A stretch of DNA of 64,000 nucleotides from Azophilus sp965199705. GTDB taxonomy: Bacteria; Pseudomonadota; Gammaproteobacteria; Pseudomonadales; Azotimanducaceae. Below the pieces are notes generated by a model. It ran no database searches and was not told the DNA's origin. It saw nothing but the letters and a program-made list of their open reading frames with translations. Position 1 is the first letter of the stretch, and each line of letters begins with the position of its first letter. Both the position numbers and the translations under genes were made by a program. This document shows positions 1 through 8,224 of the stretch, one piece after another. The DNA lies in contig OZ241359.1 in assembly GCA_965199705.1 (NCBI GenBank), forward strand, positions 186,001 through 250,000, in the 5' to 3' direction.

Positions 1-1
1 T

Positions 2-1606
2 GATGGCCGCATCGCCGGTGTCACGCCGAAATCCGCGATCGCCAATCATGGCGAGTTCTACGAAGGCCGATGGTTCGACTCCGGCCGGGGTCTTGATCTG
101 GCGGAGCAGACGGAATACGGCGGCTTTCGCATCAACACCCGGCAGATCTTCCACATCGGCGAGTTCCGCTTCGGCGTCGAGCTCTGTGAGGATCTCTGGT
201 CACCCAGGCCGCCCGGCGCCAATCATGCCCTGGCGGGGGCCGATCTGATCGTCAACCTGTCGGCAAGCAACGAGCTGGTGGCCAAGGCCGACTATCGCCG
301 CAACCTGATCCGTATGGCCAGCGGCGCCTGGATCTGCGGCTATCTCTACGCCGGCGCCGGGGCCCGGGAATCGAGCAAGGATCAGGTTTATGGCGGTCAC
401 CTGCTGGCCGCCGAAAACGGCCACATCCTCTGCGAGAGCGAGCGCTTTCGGCTGGCCGGTGACGGCGTGCTGTGCGCAGAATTCGACGTGCAGAAGCTGC
501 GCCTGGATCGATTGCGCAGCAAGACCTTCAGCGGCGCCCTCCGACCGGACGACTATCATCCGGTGCCGGTCGCATCCGCGCCACAGCCATTGCCCGACCT
601 GGCGCGGACAATTGACCCACATCCCTTTGTTCCCGGCGATCTGGCAGAACGCGAAGAACGGGCAGAGGAAATACTGGCCATCCAGAGCACCGGCCTGTGC
701 CAACGGATGCTCGGCGCCGGCATCGATCATCTGGTGCTTGGCCTCTCTGGCGGGCTGGATTCATCCCTTGCGTTGCTGGTCTGTCTTGAGGCGCTGGCCG
801 TCCGCAACCTCGACGCCACGCATCTGCACGGCCTGTCGTTGCCGGGGCCTGGCACCTCCGAGCACACCCGGCATACCGTTTCCCTGCTGGTGCAGGCGAC
901 CGGCCTGGCACACAAGGAGATCGGCATCTCCGCGGCGGTCGAACAGCATCTGGCGGACCTCGGACATGAAACCGAAGACGATCTGGTGTTTGAGAACGCG
1001 CAGGCGCGAGAACGCACGCAAATACTGTTCGACTACGCCAATCGGGTGCAAGGCCTGGTGGTGGGCACGGGCGATCTCTCGGAGTTGGCCCTGGGCTGGT
1101 GTACCTTCAACGCCGATCAGATGGCGGGCTACAACGTCAACGCCGGCGTGCCGAAGACGCTGGTTGCCAGCCTGGTGCGCTGGTACGCCCGACGCCGGGC
1201 CGGGCCGGGACTGGCCGAGGCGCTTGAGCGCGTGCTCGAAACGCCAATCTCCCCGGAACTGTTGCGTGCCGAAGCCGGCGCCGTGCGCCAGAAAACAGAG
1301 GAAATCATCGGTCCATACGAGTTGCACGACTTCTTTCTCTTCCATCATGTGCGCCATGGCAGTGGGCCACAAAAGATCTTCGCGCTCGCTCGCCTGGCCT
1401 TCGCCGAGCGCTACCCGGCCAGCGAGATCAAGCGCTGGCTCGCCATCTTCTACGAGCGCTTTTTCTCCCAGCAATTCAAGCGCAGCAGCGCCCCGCCCGG
1501 GCCCAAGGTCGGCAGCGTCAGCCTGTCGCCGCGAGCGGACTGGCGCATGCCGGATGAAATGTCGGCAGCGGCGATCCTGGCCGCAGTAGCGCGGATCGAC
1601 ACATGA
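2..1606 (+). CDS. nadE: Glutamine-dependent NAD+ synthetase (5' end cut by window)
   Basis: This enzyme makes NAD+ from deamido-NAD+ and ATP using ammonia released from glutamine. The reading frame is open from the first bases, so the true start lies outside the window. The N-terminal nitrilase-type glutaminase domain shows a Lys in TPKSAI and the nucleophile Cys in ELCEDLW (codon at 185-187). The C-terminal synthetase domain has the pyrophosphate-binding loop SGGLDSS near 746-766. About 534 codons are visible, which fits a two-domain NadE missing only its extreme N-terminus. The stop overlaps the next start (ATGA at 1603-1606), so the two genes are probably translated together. Identification is firm; only the start is unknown. 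Confidence 0.95.
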   Translation, partial: DGRIAGVTPKSAIANHGEFYEGRWFDSGRGLDLAEQTEYGGFRINTRQIFHIGEFRFGVELCEDLWSPRPPGANHALAGADLIVNLSASNELVAKADYRRNLIRMASGAWICGYLYAGAGARESSKDQVYGGHLLAAENGHILCESERFRLAGDGVLCAEFDVQKLRLDRLRSKTFSGALRPDDYHPVPVASAPQPLPDLARTIDPHPFVPGDLAEREERAEEILAIQSTGLCQRMLGAGIDHLVLGLSGGLDSSLALLVCLEALAVRNLDATHLHGLSLPGPGTSEHTRHTVSLLVQATGLAHKEIGISAAVEQHLADLGHETEDDLVFENAQARERTQILFDYANRVQGLVVGTGDLSELALGWCTFNADQMAGYNVNAGVPKTLVASLVRWYARRRAGPGLAEALERVLETPISPELLRAEAGAVRQKTEEIIGPYELHDFFLFHHVRHGSGPQKIFALARLAFAERYPASEIKRWLAIFYERFFSQQFKRSSAPPGPKVGSVSLSPRADWRMPDEMSAAAILAAVARIDT

Positions 1607-2586
1607 AGTCGCTGGCCCTTGCGCTGCACAAGGTGGCGCGCCCTCGCGCCTTCTCCCCACTTGCCTGTCTGCTCGGCGCGGGCCTGACTGCCTGGTGCTG
1701 GCTCGGCGCGGCATCGGCTATCGCTTTTGAAGGTCCATATTGCGGCGAGGAGGGTGTCTGGGTGCAGACGCTCGGCGCCGGCGGGCCGGAATTGGACGAT
1801 GGCGATGCCGGCCCGAGCTATCTGCTTTGGATCAACAACCGCGCCCGCCTGCTGATCGATCCCGCGCCAGGCGCCTCGGTGCGCCTGGACGAAGCCGGGG
1901 CCGATTGGGTAGATCTGGACGCCATCGCCCTGACCAGCCTGGAGCCGGACCACGCGGGCGGGCTGCCCGGCCTTCTCGCCGGCGGCCGCCTGCAAGACCG
2001 CAGCAGTCCGCTTGCGGTATTGGGCCCGGATGGCTCCGCTGATAGCGGGCCGGGCCTGAAGGCGTTTCTGGAGCGACTGATTGGGCCGGAGGGCGCCTGG
2101 CCGATGCTGGCCGACGCCTTGTCACTCCGATCCGGCAATACCGGCATTCGCGTGCGTCCGGTCCGCGCCACGGGACGCAAGCGCTGGGGCGGCTTTGCTT
2201 CCGACAATCTGCGACTGGCCGCCATCCCCGTGCATCGGGGCGGCAATCCGTCTCTCGCCTGGCGAGTGTATGCCGAGGACAGGACGCTGGTGTTCACCGG
2301 CGATTTTTCGAATCAGAAAGACCTGGTGGCCGACTTTGCCGAAGGCGCGGACGCGCTGATTGTCTCCCATGCGCTGCCGGAAGATGCGCGTGGCGATCTG
2401 CGCCAGAGGCATGTCATTCCCAGCCAGATCGGGCGCATCGCCGAGCGCGCCGGCGTGCGCATGGTGGTCCTCGGCCACCGCACGAATCGCACGCGCGGTC
2501 GTGAAAGTCACAGCCGGGCAGCCATCGAAACCCGCTACAGTGGCCCCATCCTGTTCAGCAACGATCTCGAGTGCTGGGGGCTTTGA
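1603..2586 (+). CDS. Exported metallo-beta-lactamase-fold protein with a degenerate metal motif
   Basis: The protein has 327 residues with an N-terminal hydrophobic segment (about residues 18-42) that looks like a signal peptide or membrane anchor. The rest matches the MBL fold: a strand and loop at the usual position (residues about 110-118) reads TSLEPDHAGG, followed by VFTGDFS, VSHALPED and VLGHRTN. In typical hydrolases the first motif is THxHxDH; here the first two His are Ser and Glu and only DH remains. Later ligand-like positions (Asp in GDF, His in VSH and LGH) are present. It may bind one metal or have lost catalysis. It overlaps nadE by four bases. Substrate cannot be predicted. 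Confidence 0.7.
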   Translation: MKSLALALHKVARPRAFSPLACLLGAGLTAWCWLGAASAIAFEGPYCGEEGVWVQTLGAGGPELDDGDAGPSYLLWINNRARLLIDPAPGASVRLDEAGADWVDLDAIALTSLEPDHAGGLPGLLAGGRLQDRSSPLAVLGPDGSADSGPGLKAFLERLIGPEGAWPMLADALSLRSGNTGIRVRPVRATGRKRWGGFASDNLRLAAIPVHRGGNPSLAWRVYAEDRTLVFTGDFSNQKDLVADFAEGADALIVSHALPEDARGDLRQRHVIPSQIGRIAERAGVRMVVLGHRTNRTRGRESHSRAAIETRYSGPILFSNDLECWGL

Positions 2587-2923
2587 CGCCGCCGAAGCAG
2601 CGCATCAACGAAAGAAAGTTGTCGCGCTGGTTCAATTGCTCGAGCGGAAAGCCGCTTTGCAGGCACCCCAACCCGGCCCTCGCGCCCTGTGCGCGCGAAG
2701 TCGGCCCGGCCATGGGAGATGCCTGGTCATCGCACGAATCATCTCACACGACATTATGGACCGTACGGGTGTTGACCCCGTCGCCAGCGGGAGCCAATAT
2801 CATCGTCGGCTCAAATCGGTCGCTCGCAAGCTGCTGGTTGCTGGCCGCACTTCACCGCTGCGTGCCGGTTGCAAAACACTTCTCGCAGCGTATGAACTGA
2901 TTTCTTGACACAACGGAGGCCCG
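2587..2923. other. Intergenic stretch without a convincing gene
   Basis: About 337 bases between the MBL-fold gene and the nitroreductase. Open frames cross it, but their translations show no recognisable domain or signal. A GGAGG ribosome binding site for the downstream nitroreductase sits at its right end (near 2914). No hairpin with a U-tract or clear promoter was seen. Confidence 0.5.
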
Positions 2924-3553
2924 ATGCAATTCGATATCGCCATGACGGACGCCCTGCTGGGCACCACACGCGCTGTACGCAAGCGGCTGGATTTTTCCCG
3001 GCCCGTGCCCAGAGCCGTCATCGACGAGTGCCTGGAACTGGCCGTCCAGGCGCCCACGGGATCCAATTCCCAGATTTGGCGCTGGCTCGTGGTGGATGAT
3101 CCGGGCAAACGCAAGGCGCTGGCAGCCATCTATCGAAAGGGGGCCGAGGGGTATCTCGCCGGCGCCGCCGAAGCGGCCTCGTCGGCGCAGACACAGCGGG
3201 TGTTTGATTCCGCCGTGTATCTCATGGAGCATCTGCACAAGGCGCCTGTGCACCTGATCCCCTGCATTCAGGGGCGTCCGCCGGAAGACGCGCCCCTGGC
3301 GATGTTGAACGCCCTGTTCGGCTCCATCTTTCCGGCAGTCTGGAGCTTTCAACTGGCGTTGCGGGCGCGCGGCCTCGGATCCGCGCTGACCACCCTGCAT
3401 CTCATGCACGAACAGGAAGCGGCAGAACTTCTGGGCGTCCCGGCAGATTTGATGCAAGTGGCCTTGCTACCGGTCGCCTATACCCTCGGCACGGATTTCA
3501 AGCGCGCCAGCCGACCGCCTGTGTCAAGGATCACGCACTGGAATCAGTGGTGA
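2924..3553 (+). CDS. Nitroreductase-family flavoprotein
   Basis: The 209-residue protein is a member of the FMN-dependent nitroreductase family, which reduces nitro groups, quinones or other acceptors with NAD(P)H in the cytoplasm. It has the family N-terminus: an R-x-x-R pattern after the first helix (TRAVRKRLDF) for FMN phosphate binding and the APTGSNSQ segment, followed by the expected central helix and a C-terminal core ending in a short arm. A strong GGAGG lies seven to nine bases before the ATG, which fixes the start. It stands alone between non-overlapping neighbours, so its physiological substrate is unknown. Confidence 0.9.
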   Translation: MQFDIAMTDALLGTTRAVRKRLDFSRPVPRAVIDECLELAVQAPTGSNSQIWRWLVVDDPGKRKALAAIYRKGAEGYLAGAAEAASSAQTQRVFDSAVYLMEHLHKAPVHLIPCIQGRPPEDAPLAMLNALFGSIFPAVWSFQLALRARGLGSALTTLHLMHEQEAAELLGVPADLMQVALLPVAYTLGTDFKRASRPPVSRITHWNQW

Positions 3554-3558
3554 CTCGC

Positions 3559-3906
3559 TCAGTGGCCAGCGTAAGGGTCGGCGCCAGGCGGCACGAAACG
3601 CAGGGTGCTGACAACACCAAGGGTCGCTTGGGCGCCAGGTGTTTGCGAAAGCGGCCGGTAGCGCCATTGCGAAACCGCGCGCACGGCTGCGGCATCGAAG
3701 ACACCGGGCGGTTGCGATGCTGCAACAGCCACATTCGTCACCAGACCGTCTGCGGTGACCTCGTAGCGCACCCGCACCCAGCCCTGCAAGTGTCTGGATT
3801 CCTTCGGAAATTCAGGGCCGACTTCGTGGATGAGATGCAGCCCGGACACAGGCGCAGAGGCGCAGCCGGCGAGCAGGGCAAGCGGCAACAACCAGGCGCG
3901 CTTCAT
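3559..3906 (-). CDS. TonB C-terminal-domain lipoprotein
   Basis: The chosen start (3906) gives MKRAWLLPLALLAGCAS, a lipoprotein signal with lipobox LAGC, preceded by GGAAGG. A longer frame upstream has no signal logic. The mature part is about 95 residues and resembles the TonB C-terminal fold: a GWVRVRYEVTADGLV strand pair, then FDAAAVRAVSQWRYRP, the helix-strand signature of TonB/TolA C-terminal domains. Normal TonB proteins have an N-terminal transmembrane anchor and a Pro-rich linker; both are absent. It may therefore sit as a lipid-anchored periplasmic protein and not couple to ExbBD. It is convergent with the nitroreductase gene. Confidence 0.75.
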   Translation of the reverse strand: MKRAWLLPLALLAGCASAPVSGLHLIHEVGPEFPKESRHLQGWVRVRYEVTADGLVTNVAVAASQPPGVFDAAAVRAVSQWRYRPLSQTPGAQATLGVVSTLRFVPPGADPYAGH

Positions 3907-4004
3907 GGCGCCTTCCAAGGCCCCGGCCCAGGACCTGAAGCGCATCCTGGCAAGCCCGGCCCGGTTACCACGCCCCGGCCTGCAAGCGCCGGACGGGCGT
4001 TACC

Positions 4005-4178
4005 ATGAACGCACCCGGCGGCCGCGAGCCTGAAGACGCCACATCCAATGAAGCGCCGGGCCAACGCAAGCGCGGCGCCTGGCGCCACCTGCTGATCTGG
4101 TCCGCCTTCGGGCTGACCTTTCTGCTGACCGTGGCGATGATGGTGCAGATCATCCTTCAGACGCGGGGATTTGCCTGA
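4005..4178 (+). CDS. Small single-span membrane protein, 57 aa
   Basis: The frame encodes a charged Gly/Glu-rich N-terminal tail of about 26 residues, then one hydrophobic segment (about residues 29-50, containing LLIWSAFGLTFLLTVAM) and a short tail. This layout is typical of small inner-membrane proteins. It is divergent from the TonB-C lipoprotein and its last 22 bases overlap the 3' end of znuA on the other strand. No family is recognised. It could be spurious, but the clear positive-then-hydrophobic pattern in high-GC DNA argues for a real gene. Confidence 0.45.
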   Translation: MNAPGGREPEDATSNEAPGQRKRGAWRHLLIWSAFGLTFLLTVAMMVQIILQTRGFA

Positions 4179-5236
4179 TCCGCAGGCCGCCATCGGCTCG
4201 CGGCCCGTGTCGCATAATCCGGGCTCGCCAGGCATTCCGCGAACGATGCGGCCATGTCGCGCAGCAGTGTGAAGTACATGCCCGGGCCACTGTCGAGCAA
4301 TGCGCCCAGCGGATCGACTACGCCCAGGCGCGCTGGCGAGCCTTCGACAATGACGCCGACAAATTTTGCGTTGAACTGGGGTTCGGTCATCACGCAGACG
4401 ACGCCGAGATCGGTGATCCGGTCACGCAGTTGCCTGATTCGGCGGGCGCCTGGGGAGCGGTCCGGGGAAACCGAAGCGGCGCCGGCCGAGAGCAGGCCGA
4501 AGCGGTCCTCGAAGTAATGGTAGGCATCATGGAACACAAAGAACGCACGCTCGCGCACGGGCGTCAAGTCTGCGCTTAGCTGCGCCTGCAACTCGTCCAG
4601 GCGTGCGACTGTCGCATTGCTGTTTGCCGCATAGGCTTCGGCATTGTCGGCATCCGCCAGAGACAGCGCTTCGGCGATCGCGCGCACCATCACCCGGGCG
4701 TTGGCCGGGTCCAGCCAGATGTGCATGTCGAAGTCGCCGGTATCGGCCTCATCCTCGTGGCCATGATGGTGGTGGCCGTCGTGACCCTCGAAGGTCGCGC
4801 CTTCGCGTAACGGCAGCCGCATCAGGCCCTCGATCTCGGACAGCCTGATCACGCGGGCGTTGTGGCCGAGGCTCGCGATGGAATGCGCCAGCGAAGTCTC
4901 CATCGCATCCCCGATCATGAAGATCACGTCCGCATTCTGGATGTTGCGCGCGTCCGACGGGCGCAGGCTGAAATCATGCGGAGACGCCCTGCCCCTGATG
5001 ATGAGGTCCGCCTCGCCCACCCCTTGCATGACGGCGGACACCAGCGAATGCACTGGCTTGATCGAGGCCAGCACACGCATCTCGGCCTGCGTCGGAAAGG
5101 CGGCGACAAACGCTGCGCCCAGACAGGCGACAAACGCTGCCCATCGGCGCAATCGTGCCGGCGCGGGGGGCGAGCAGACGCACTCTGATGCGCTTGAAGC
5201 GCCTGGTTGAGCAAGGCAACAGTCGATGCCGCTCAT
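4157..5236 (-). CDS. znuA: Zinc ABC transporter substrate-binding protein
   Basis: ZnuA captures Zn2+ in the periplasm and delivers it to ZnuBC. The start at 5236 is chosen because GGCGGAG lies seven bases upstream and a signal peptide follows (hydrophobic core near residues 32-46, ending PTQAEM). The mature protein has the cluster A-1 fold: SIKPVHSLV with the first metal His, a His- and acid-rich loop around residue 149 (HDGHHHHGHEDE), DMHIWLDP with the second His, and FHDAYHYF with the third. Length 359 aa is normal. The frame continues upstream, but that part lacks any signal sequence. It is divergent from znuCB, as in many proteobacteria. Confidence 0.95.
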   Translation of the reverse strand: MSGIDCCLAQPGASSASECVCSPPAPARLRRWAAFVACLGAAFVAAFPTQAEMRVLASIKPVHSLVSAVMQGVGEADLIIRGRASPHDFSLRPSDARNIQNADVIFMIGDAMETSLAHSIASLGHNARVIRLSEIEGLMRLPLREGATFEGHDGHHHHGHEDEADTGDFDMHIWLDPANARVMVRAIAEALSLADADNAEAYAANSNATVARLDELQAQLSADLTPVRERAFFVFHDAYHYFEDRFGLLSAGAASVSPDRSPGARRIRQLRDRITDLGVVCVMTEPQFNAKFVGVIVEGSPARLGVVDPLGALLDSGPGMYFTLLRDMAASFAECLASPDYATRAASRWRPADQANPRV

Positions 5237-5587
5237 GCTGATTCTCCGCCCCGGAACAACCGCCATCCTAATCCGATGGGCAGAGGTTGTCAGCAGCGAA
5301 GCCACAGGCGCCAGGGACGCCGCTTGCAGGTTCATCTGCCGACGATTCTCGTTTGCCCGATGCCTGGTGGCGTTCCGGCCATTCATTGGCGGGAGCCATG
5401 CCGACAGTGGCATCGACTGTCGCTTTGGCGCTGCCTGGACCGGCGCGACCCTTGCTCTGAACCTGGAAGCGATTCCGGATGCACAGCAGGACCGCGCCCT
5501 GAACATCGTCTGGCGATGGGCCTGGCGGCAGATTCAATTGCAGCCGCACCGCGCTCGCCATAGACTCCCTGCTATCAGGATCAGGTT
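5237..5587. other. Divergent znuA/znuC control region
   Basis: About 350 bases separate the znuA and znuC starts. Such regions normally carry the Zur operator, but no AT-rich Zur-like palindrome is evident here, and the stretch is GC-rich. Open frames crossing it (for example 5268-5563 on the minus strand) translate to low-complexity, unrecognisable sequence. The znuA ribosome binding site is at its left edge and an AGGA, possibly for znuC, at 5577-5580. Confidence 0.45.
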
Positions 5588-6277
5588 CTGGCAGAGAGCA
5601 TTGCCCTGTCCGATGCACTTCTCACCGTTAGCGACATCGGCATCCGGCGCGGTCAGCGCTGGATCATTCGGCACGTTGACCTCACGGTCAGGCGCGGAGA
5701 TCTGGTCTGCGTCATCGGCGCCAACGGCGCCGGCAAATCCACCTTCATCAAGGCGGCGCTTGAGCTGATCGAACTGACCGAGGGCAAGGTAGAACGGGCG
5801 TCATCGGTGACGGTCGGCTATGTACCGCAGCGGCTCGTGATCGAACGCACCCTGCCCCTGACGCTGCGGCGTCTGATGACCCTCACCGAAAGGCACGCGG
5901 CTTACGCGGTTGACGCCGCCCTTGCCGCAGTCGGCCTGGAGGAACTCGGCGATCCACTGGTCACAACCTTGTCGGGCGGCGAGTTCCAGCGCCTGTTGCT
6001 GGCGCGGGCGCTGATTCGCAAACCCGATCTGCTGGTACTGGACGAACCCGCGCAGGGCGTGGACCTTGCAGGCGCAGAACAACTCGACGCACTCATCAAT
6101 GCCGCCCGCCGGGACCTGGGCTGCGGCGTGCTGATGATCTCCCATGACCTCAGGGAGGCAGTGGACAAGGCAGATGATTTCGTGGTGCTGGTGCCGCGCG
6201 AGCACGACGAGGGCTACCTGGCGGGCGCCGCCGACCACGCCAGGGAACAGGCCGACAAGGGCGCATCGGCAGGATGA
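5588..6277 (+). CDS. znuC: Zinc ABC transporter ATP-binding protein (non-standard start codon)
   Basis: ZnuC powers zinc import through ZnuB. The frame shows a complete ABC domain: Walker A GANGAGKS, signature LSGGE, Walker B LLVLDEP and the switch His in ISHDL. The in-frame stop upstream is at 5561-5563, and between it and Walker A there is no ATG, GTG or TTG; the first standard start (GTG 5807) lies after Walker A and would destroy the protein. The possible starts are CTG 5588 (AGGA at 5577-5580, seven bases upstream), ATT 5600 and CTG 5606, which gives an N-terminus MSDALLT that looks family-like. znuB follows after three bases with AGGATG as its ribosome site. Confidence 0.88.
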   Translation: MAESIALSDALLTVSDIGIRRGQRWIIRHVDLTVRRGDLVCVIGANGAGKSTFIKAALELIELTEGKVERASSVTVGYVPQRLVIERTLPLTLRRLMTLTERHAAYAVDAALAAVGLEELGDPLVTTLSGGEFQRLLLARALIRKPDLLVLDEPAQGVDLAGAEQLDALINAARRDLGCGVLMISHDLREAVDKADDFVVLVPREHDEGYLAGAADHAREQADKGASAG

Positions 6278-6280
6278 ACC

Positions 6281-7090
6281 ATGCTTGATGACTTTCTCGT
6301 TCGCGCATTGCTGGCGGGCATTGGCCTGGCGCTGGTCGCCGGACCCGCCGGCTGCTTCATCGTCTGGCGCCGGCTCGCTTACTTCGGTGAGACCATCGCG
6401 CACTCAGCGCTTCTGGGCGTGGCGCTGGCGATCCTCGTCGATCTGGACCTGACGATCGGCATCTTCGTGATCGCGTCGCTGGTGGTGCTGGTCATGTTTT
6501 ACCTCGAAAGCCGGGACACATTGCCCACCGACACACTACTTGGACTGCTCGCTCACGGCGGCCTGGCCCTCGGCCTGGTTATCCTGTCGTTTTTCCCGAA
6601 CATGCGCGTGGATCTGCAGGCGCTGCTGTTCGGCGACATACTTGCCGTATCGCGCGCGGATCTGGCGGTGATCTGGATTGGCGGCGGCATCGCGCTGGGC
6701 GTCTTGCGGCTGATCTGGCGCCCATTGCTGGCGGCAACCGTCAGCGTTGATCTCGCCAGAGCCGCCGGCCTGAACCCGGATCGTGAACGCCTGATATTCG
6801 GCATATTCCTGGCAGCAGTCATCGCGGCCGCCATCAAGGTTGTCGGGGTGCTTCTGATCGTCGCCCTGCTGGTCATTCCGGCGGCCACGGCGCGCCGCTT
6901 TGCTTCCAGCCCCGAGCGCATGGCGCTTGGTGCGGCGACGCTGGGCAGCATCGCCGTTGCCGGTGGTCTGTTCGCCTCGGCCAACCTCGACACGCCGTCC
7001 GGCCCCTCCATCGTGGTCGTTGCGCTGATCCTGTTCGTGGTGACGAGAGTGCGCTTGCCCCGTTCGACGGCGGCCAGCCGCGGACAATAA
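6281..7090 (+). CDS. znuB: Zinc ABC transporter permease
   Basis: The 269-residue protein is almost entirely hydrophobic, with about eight predicted membrane segments, and belongs to the ABC-3 permease family that forms the Zn2+ channel with ZnuC. Family hallmarks include the N-terminal ALLAGIGLALVAGPAGCF region, GETIAHSALLG (the conserved cytoplasmic loop) and the late VVGVLLIVALLVIPAATA helix. It starts three bases after znuC stops and uses the AGGATG overlapping the znuC 3' end, so the two are clearly one transcript. It is convergent with the CDF gene. Confidence 0.94.
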   Translation: MLDDFLVRALLAGIGLALVAGPAGCFIVWRRLAYFGETIAHSALLGVALAILVDLDLTIGIFVIASLVVLVMFYLESRDTLPTDTLLGLLAHGGLALGLVILSFFPNMRVDLQALLFGDILAVSRADLAVIWIGGGIALGVLRLIWRPLLAATVSVDLARAAGLNPDRERLIFGIFLAAVIAAAIKVVGVLLIVALLVIPAATARRFASSPERMALGAATLGSIAVAGGLFASANLDTPSGPSIVVVALILFVVTRVRLPRSTAASRGQ

Positions 7091-7092
7091 CC

Positions 7093-7112
7093 CGGATATG
7101 GCGCCGTATCCG
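7093..7112. terminator. Possible bidirectional terminator hairpin
   Basis: CGGATA and TATCCG form a perfect six-base inverted repeat around TGGCGCCG, which is itself partly self-complementary. It lies exactly between the convergent znuB and CDF genes. There is no run of T on either side, so termination efficiency is uncertain. Confidence 0.35.
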
Positions 7113-7118
7113 AGCTGA

Positions 7119-8057
7119 TCAATTCGCCGACGGACGTCTGCTGTCGGCAGGACCTGCGCCGTTGGCCTGCCCGTCGGCGCAGGCTTGCGCTTCCACCTGC
7201 ACGGTGGCGTGTCTGATGCCGAAGCGGCCGTCAAGCCGGGAGTGGATTGCGGCGATCACCGCATCGGCCTGGGCCGTGCCGGACATGCGGGCGTGCAGGG
7301 TCAACAACGAGCGTTCCTGAGACAGGGACCAGGCGTGCACATGATGGATTTCATCGACGCCGTCAACGGCCGTCACCAGATCGCGTCTGATTTCCTCAAC
7401 GTCCATATCCGGCGGGGCGCCTTCCAGCAGGATCCGCGAGGCGTCCCGCAGCAGAAACCAGGCGCTGCGCAACACTACCAGCCCGACAAACACCGAAAGC
7501 AGCGGATCAATCGGCGTCCAGCCACTCAGCATGATGACGATCGCCGCGCTGATGGCCGCCACCGAGCCGAGTATGTCGCCCAGTACATGCAACAGGGCCC
7601 CGCGCACATTGAGGTTGTGCCGGTCAGCGCCGTGCAGCGCGGAAAACGCCCCTATATTCACCAACAACCCAAGCACGGCCACCGCCAGCATGGGCCCGGC
7701 AAGGATCGGCGCCGGATTTCGGAACCGATCAACCGCCTCGAACATAATCCAGCCGACCAGAAAAACCAGAAGAAGTCCGTTGGTGTACGCCGCCAGCACC
7801 GGCAGGCGGTGGTAGCCATAGGTATGCGCGCGATCAGCAGGACGCCGGCTCATCGAAAACGCAATCCAGGCAAACAGCAGGGATACTGTGTCAACCAGCA
7901 TGTGCGCGGCGTCGGCGAGCAGCGCCAGCGAGCCGGACAGAATGCCGCCGACGGCTTCGACTGCCGCAAAACCACCAATCAGCAGCAGCGCCCAGCGAAT
8001 CCTGCGAATGTTGTTGCTGTGCGTTTCAGCGTGGCGGTGCGCGCCTGGCTTGCCCAT
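7119..8057 (-). CDS. Cation diffusion facilitator (zinc/metal efflux)
   Basis: CDF proteins export Zn2+ and similar cations across the inner membrane by proton antiport. The 312-residue form starting MGKPGAHRH (8057) is preferred over an upstream extension. It has six membrane segments and the two intramembrane metal-site motifs ALLADAAHMLVD (HxxxD) and LLHVLGD (HxxxD), plus a His-containing cytoplasmic domain with IHHVHAW. This matches the CzcD/ZitB branch. Its position beside znuABC means zinc import and export genes are neighbours here, convergently arranged. The exact metal is not provable from sequence. Confidence 0.92.
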   Translation of the reverse strand: MGKPGAHRHAETHSNNIRRIRWALLLIGGFAAVEAVGGILSGSLALLADAAHMLVDTVSLLFAWIAFSMSRRPADRAHTYGYHRLPVLAAYTNGLLLVFLVGWIMFEAVDRFRNPAPILAGPMLAVAVLGLLVNIGAFSALHGADRHNLNVRGALLHVLGDILGSVAAISAAIVIMLSGWTPIDPLLSVFVGLVVLRSAWFLLRDASRILLEGAPPDMDVEEIRRDLVTAVDGVDEIHHVHAWSLSQERSLLTLHARMSGTAQADAVIAAIHSRLDGRFGIRHATVQVEAQACADGQANGAGPADSRRPSAN

Positions 8058-8224
8058 CGTGCCGGCCGGATTCCGGGATCTGGCGCCTAGCGTAGCAGAC
8101 GGGAGAGCGGAATCCTGCCGCAAGAAATGCCGTATGCTATGGCGTCGCGTCGCTGCCTGTTGTCAGATTGGCGCTGCGCCATTCGGGATAGCGCCGATTG
8201 TGAGAGAAGTCGAGAGGATTGGCG

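Noticed and set aside
2571..2908. Open frames across the 2.6-2.9 kb gap
   Set aside because: No similarity or codon logic; they look like chance frames in GC-rich DNA.
5237..5506. N-terminal extension of znuA to ATG 5506
   Set aside because: The extension precedes the natural signal peptide and has an Arg-rich non-conserved composition; the 5236 start has a better ribosome site.
5268..5563. Minus-strand frame in the znuA/znuC gap with an AGGGAG near its start
   Set aside because: The product has no recognisable domain or membrane/signal pattern. Ribosome-site-like bases alone do not support a gene.
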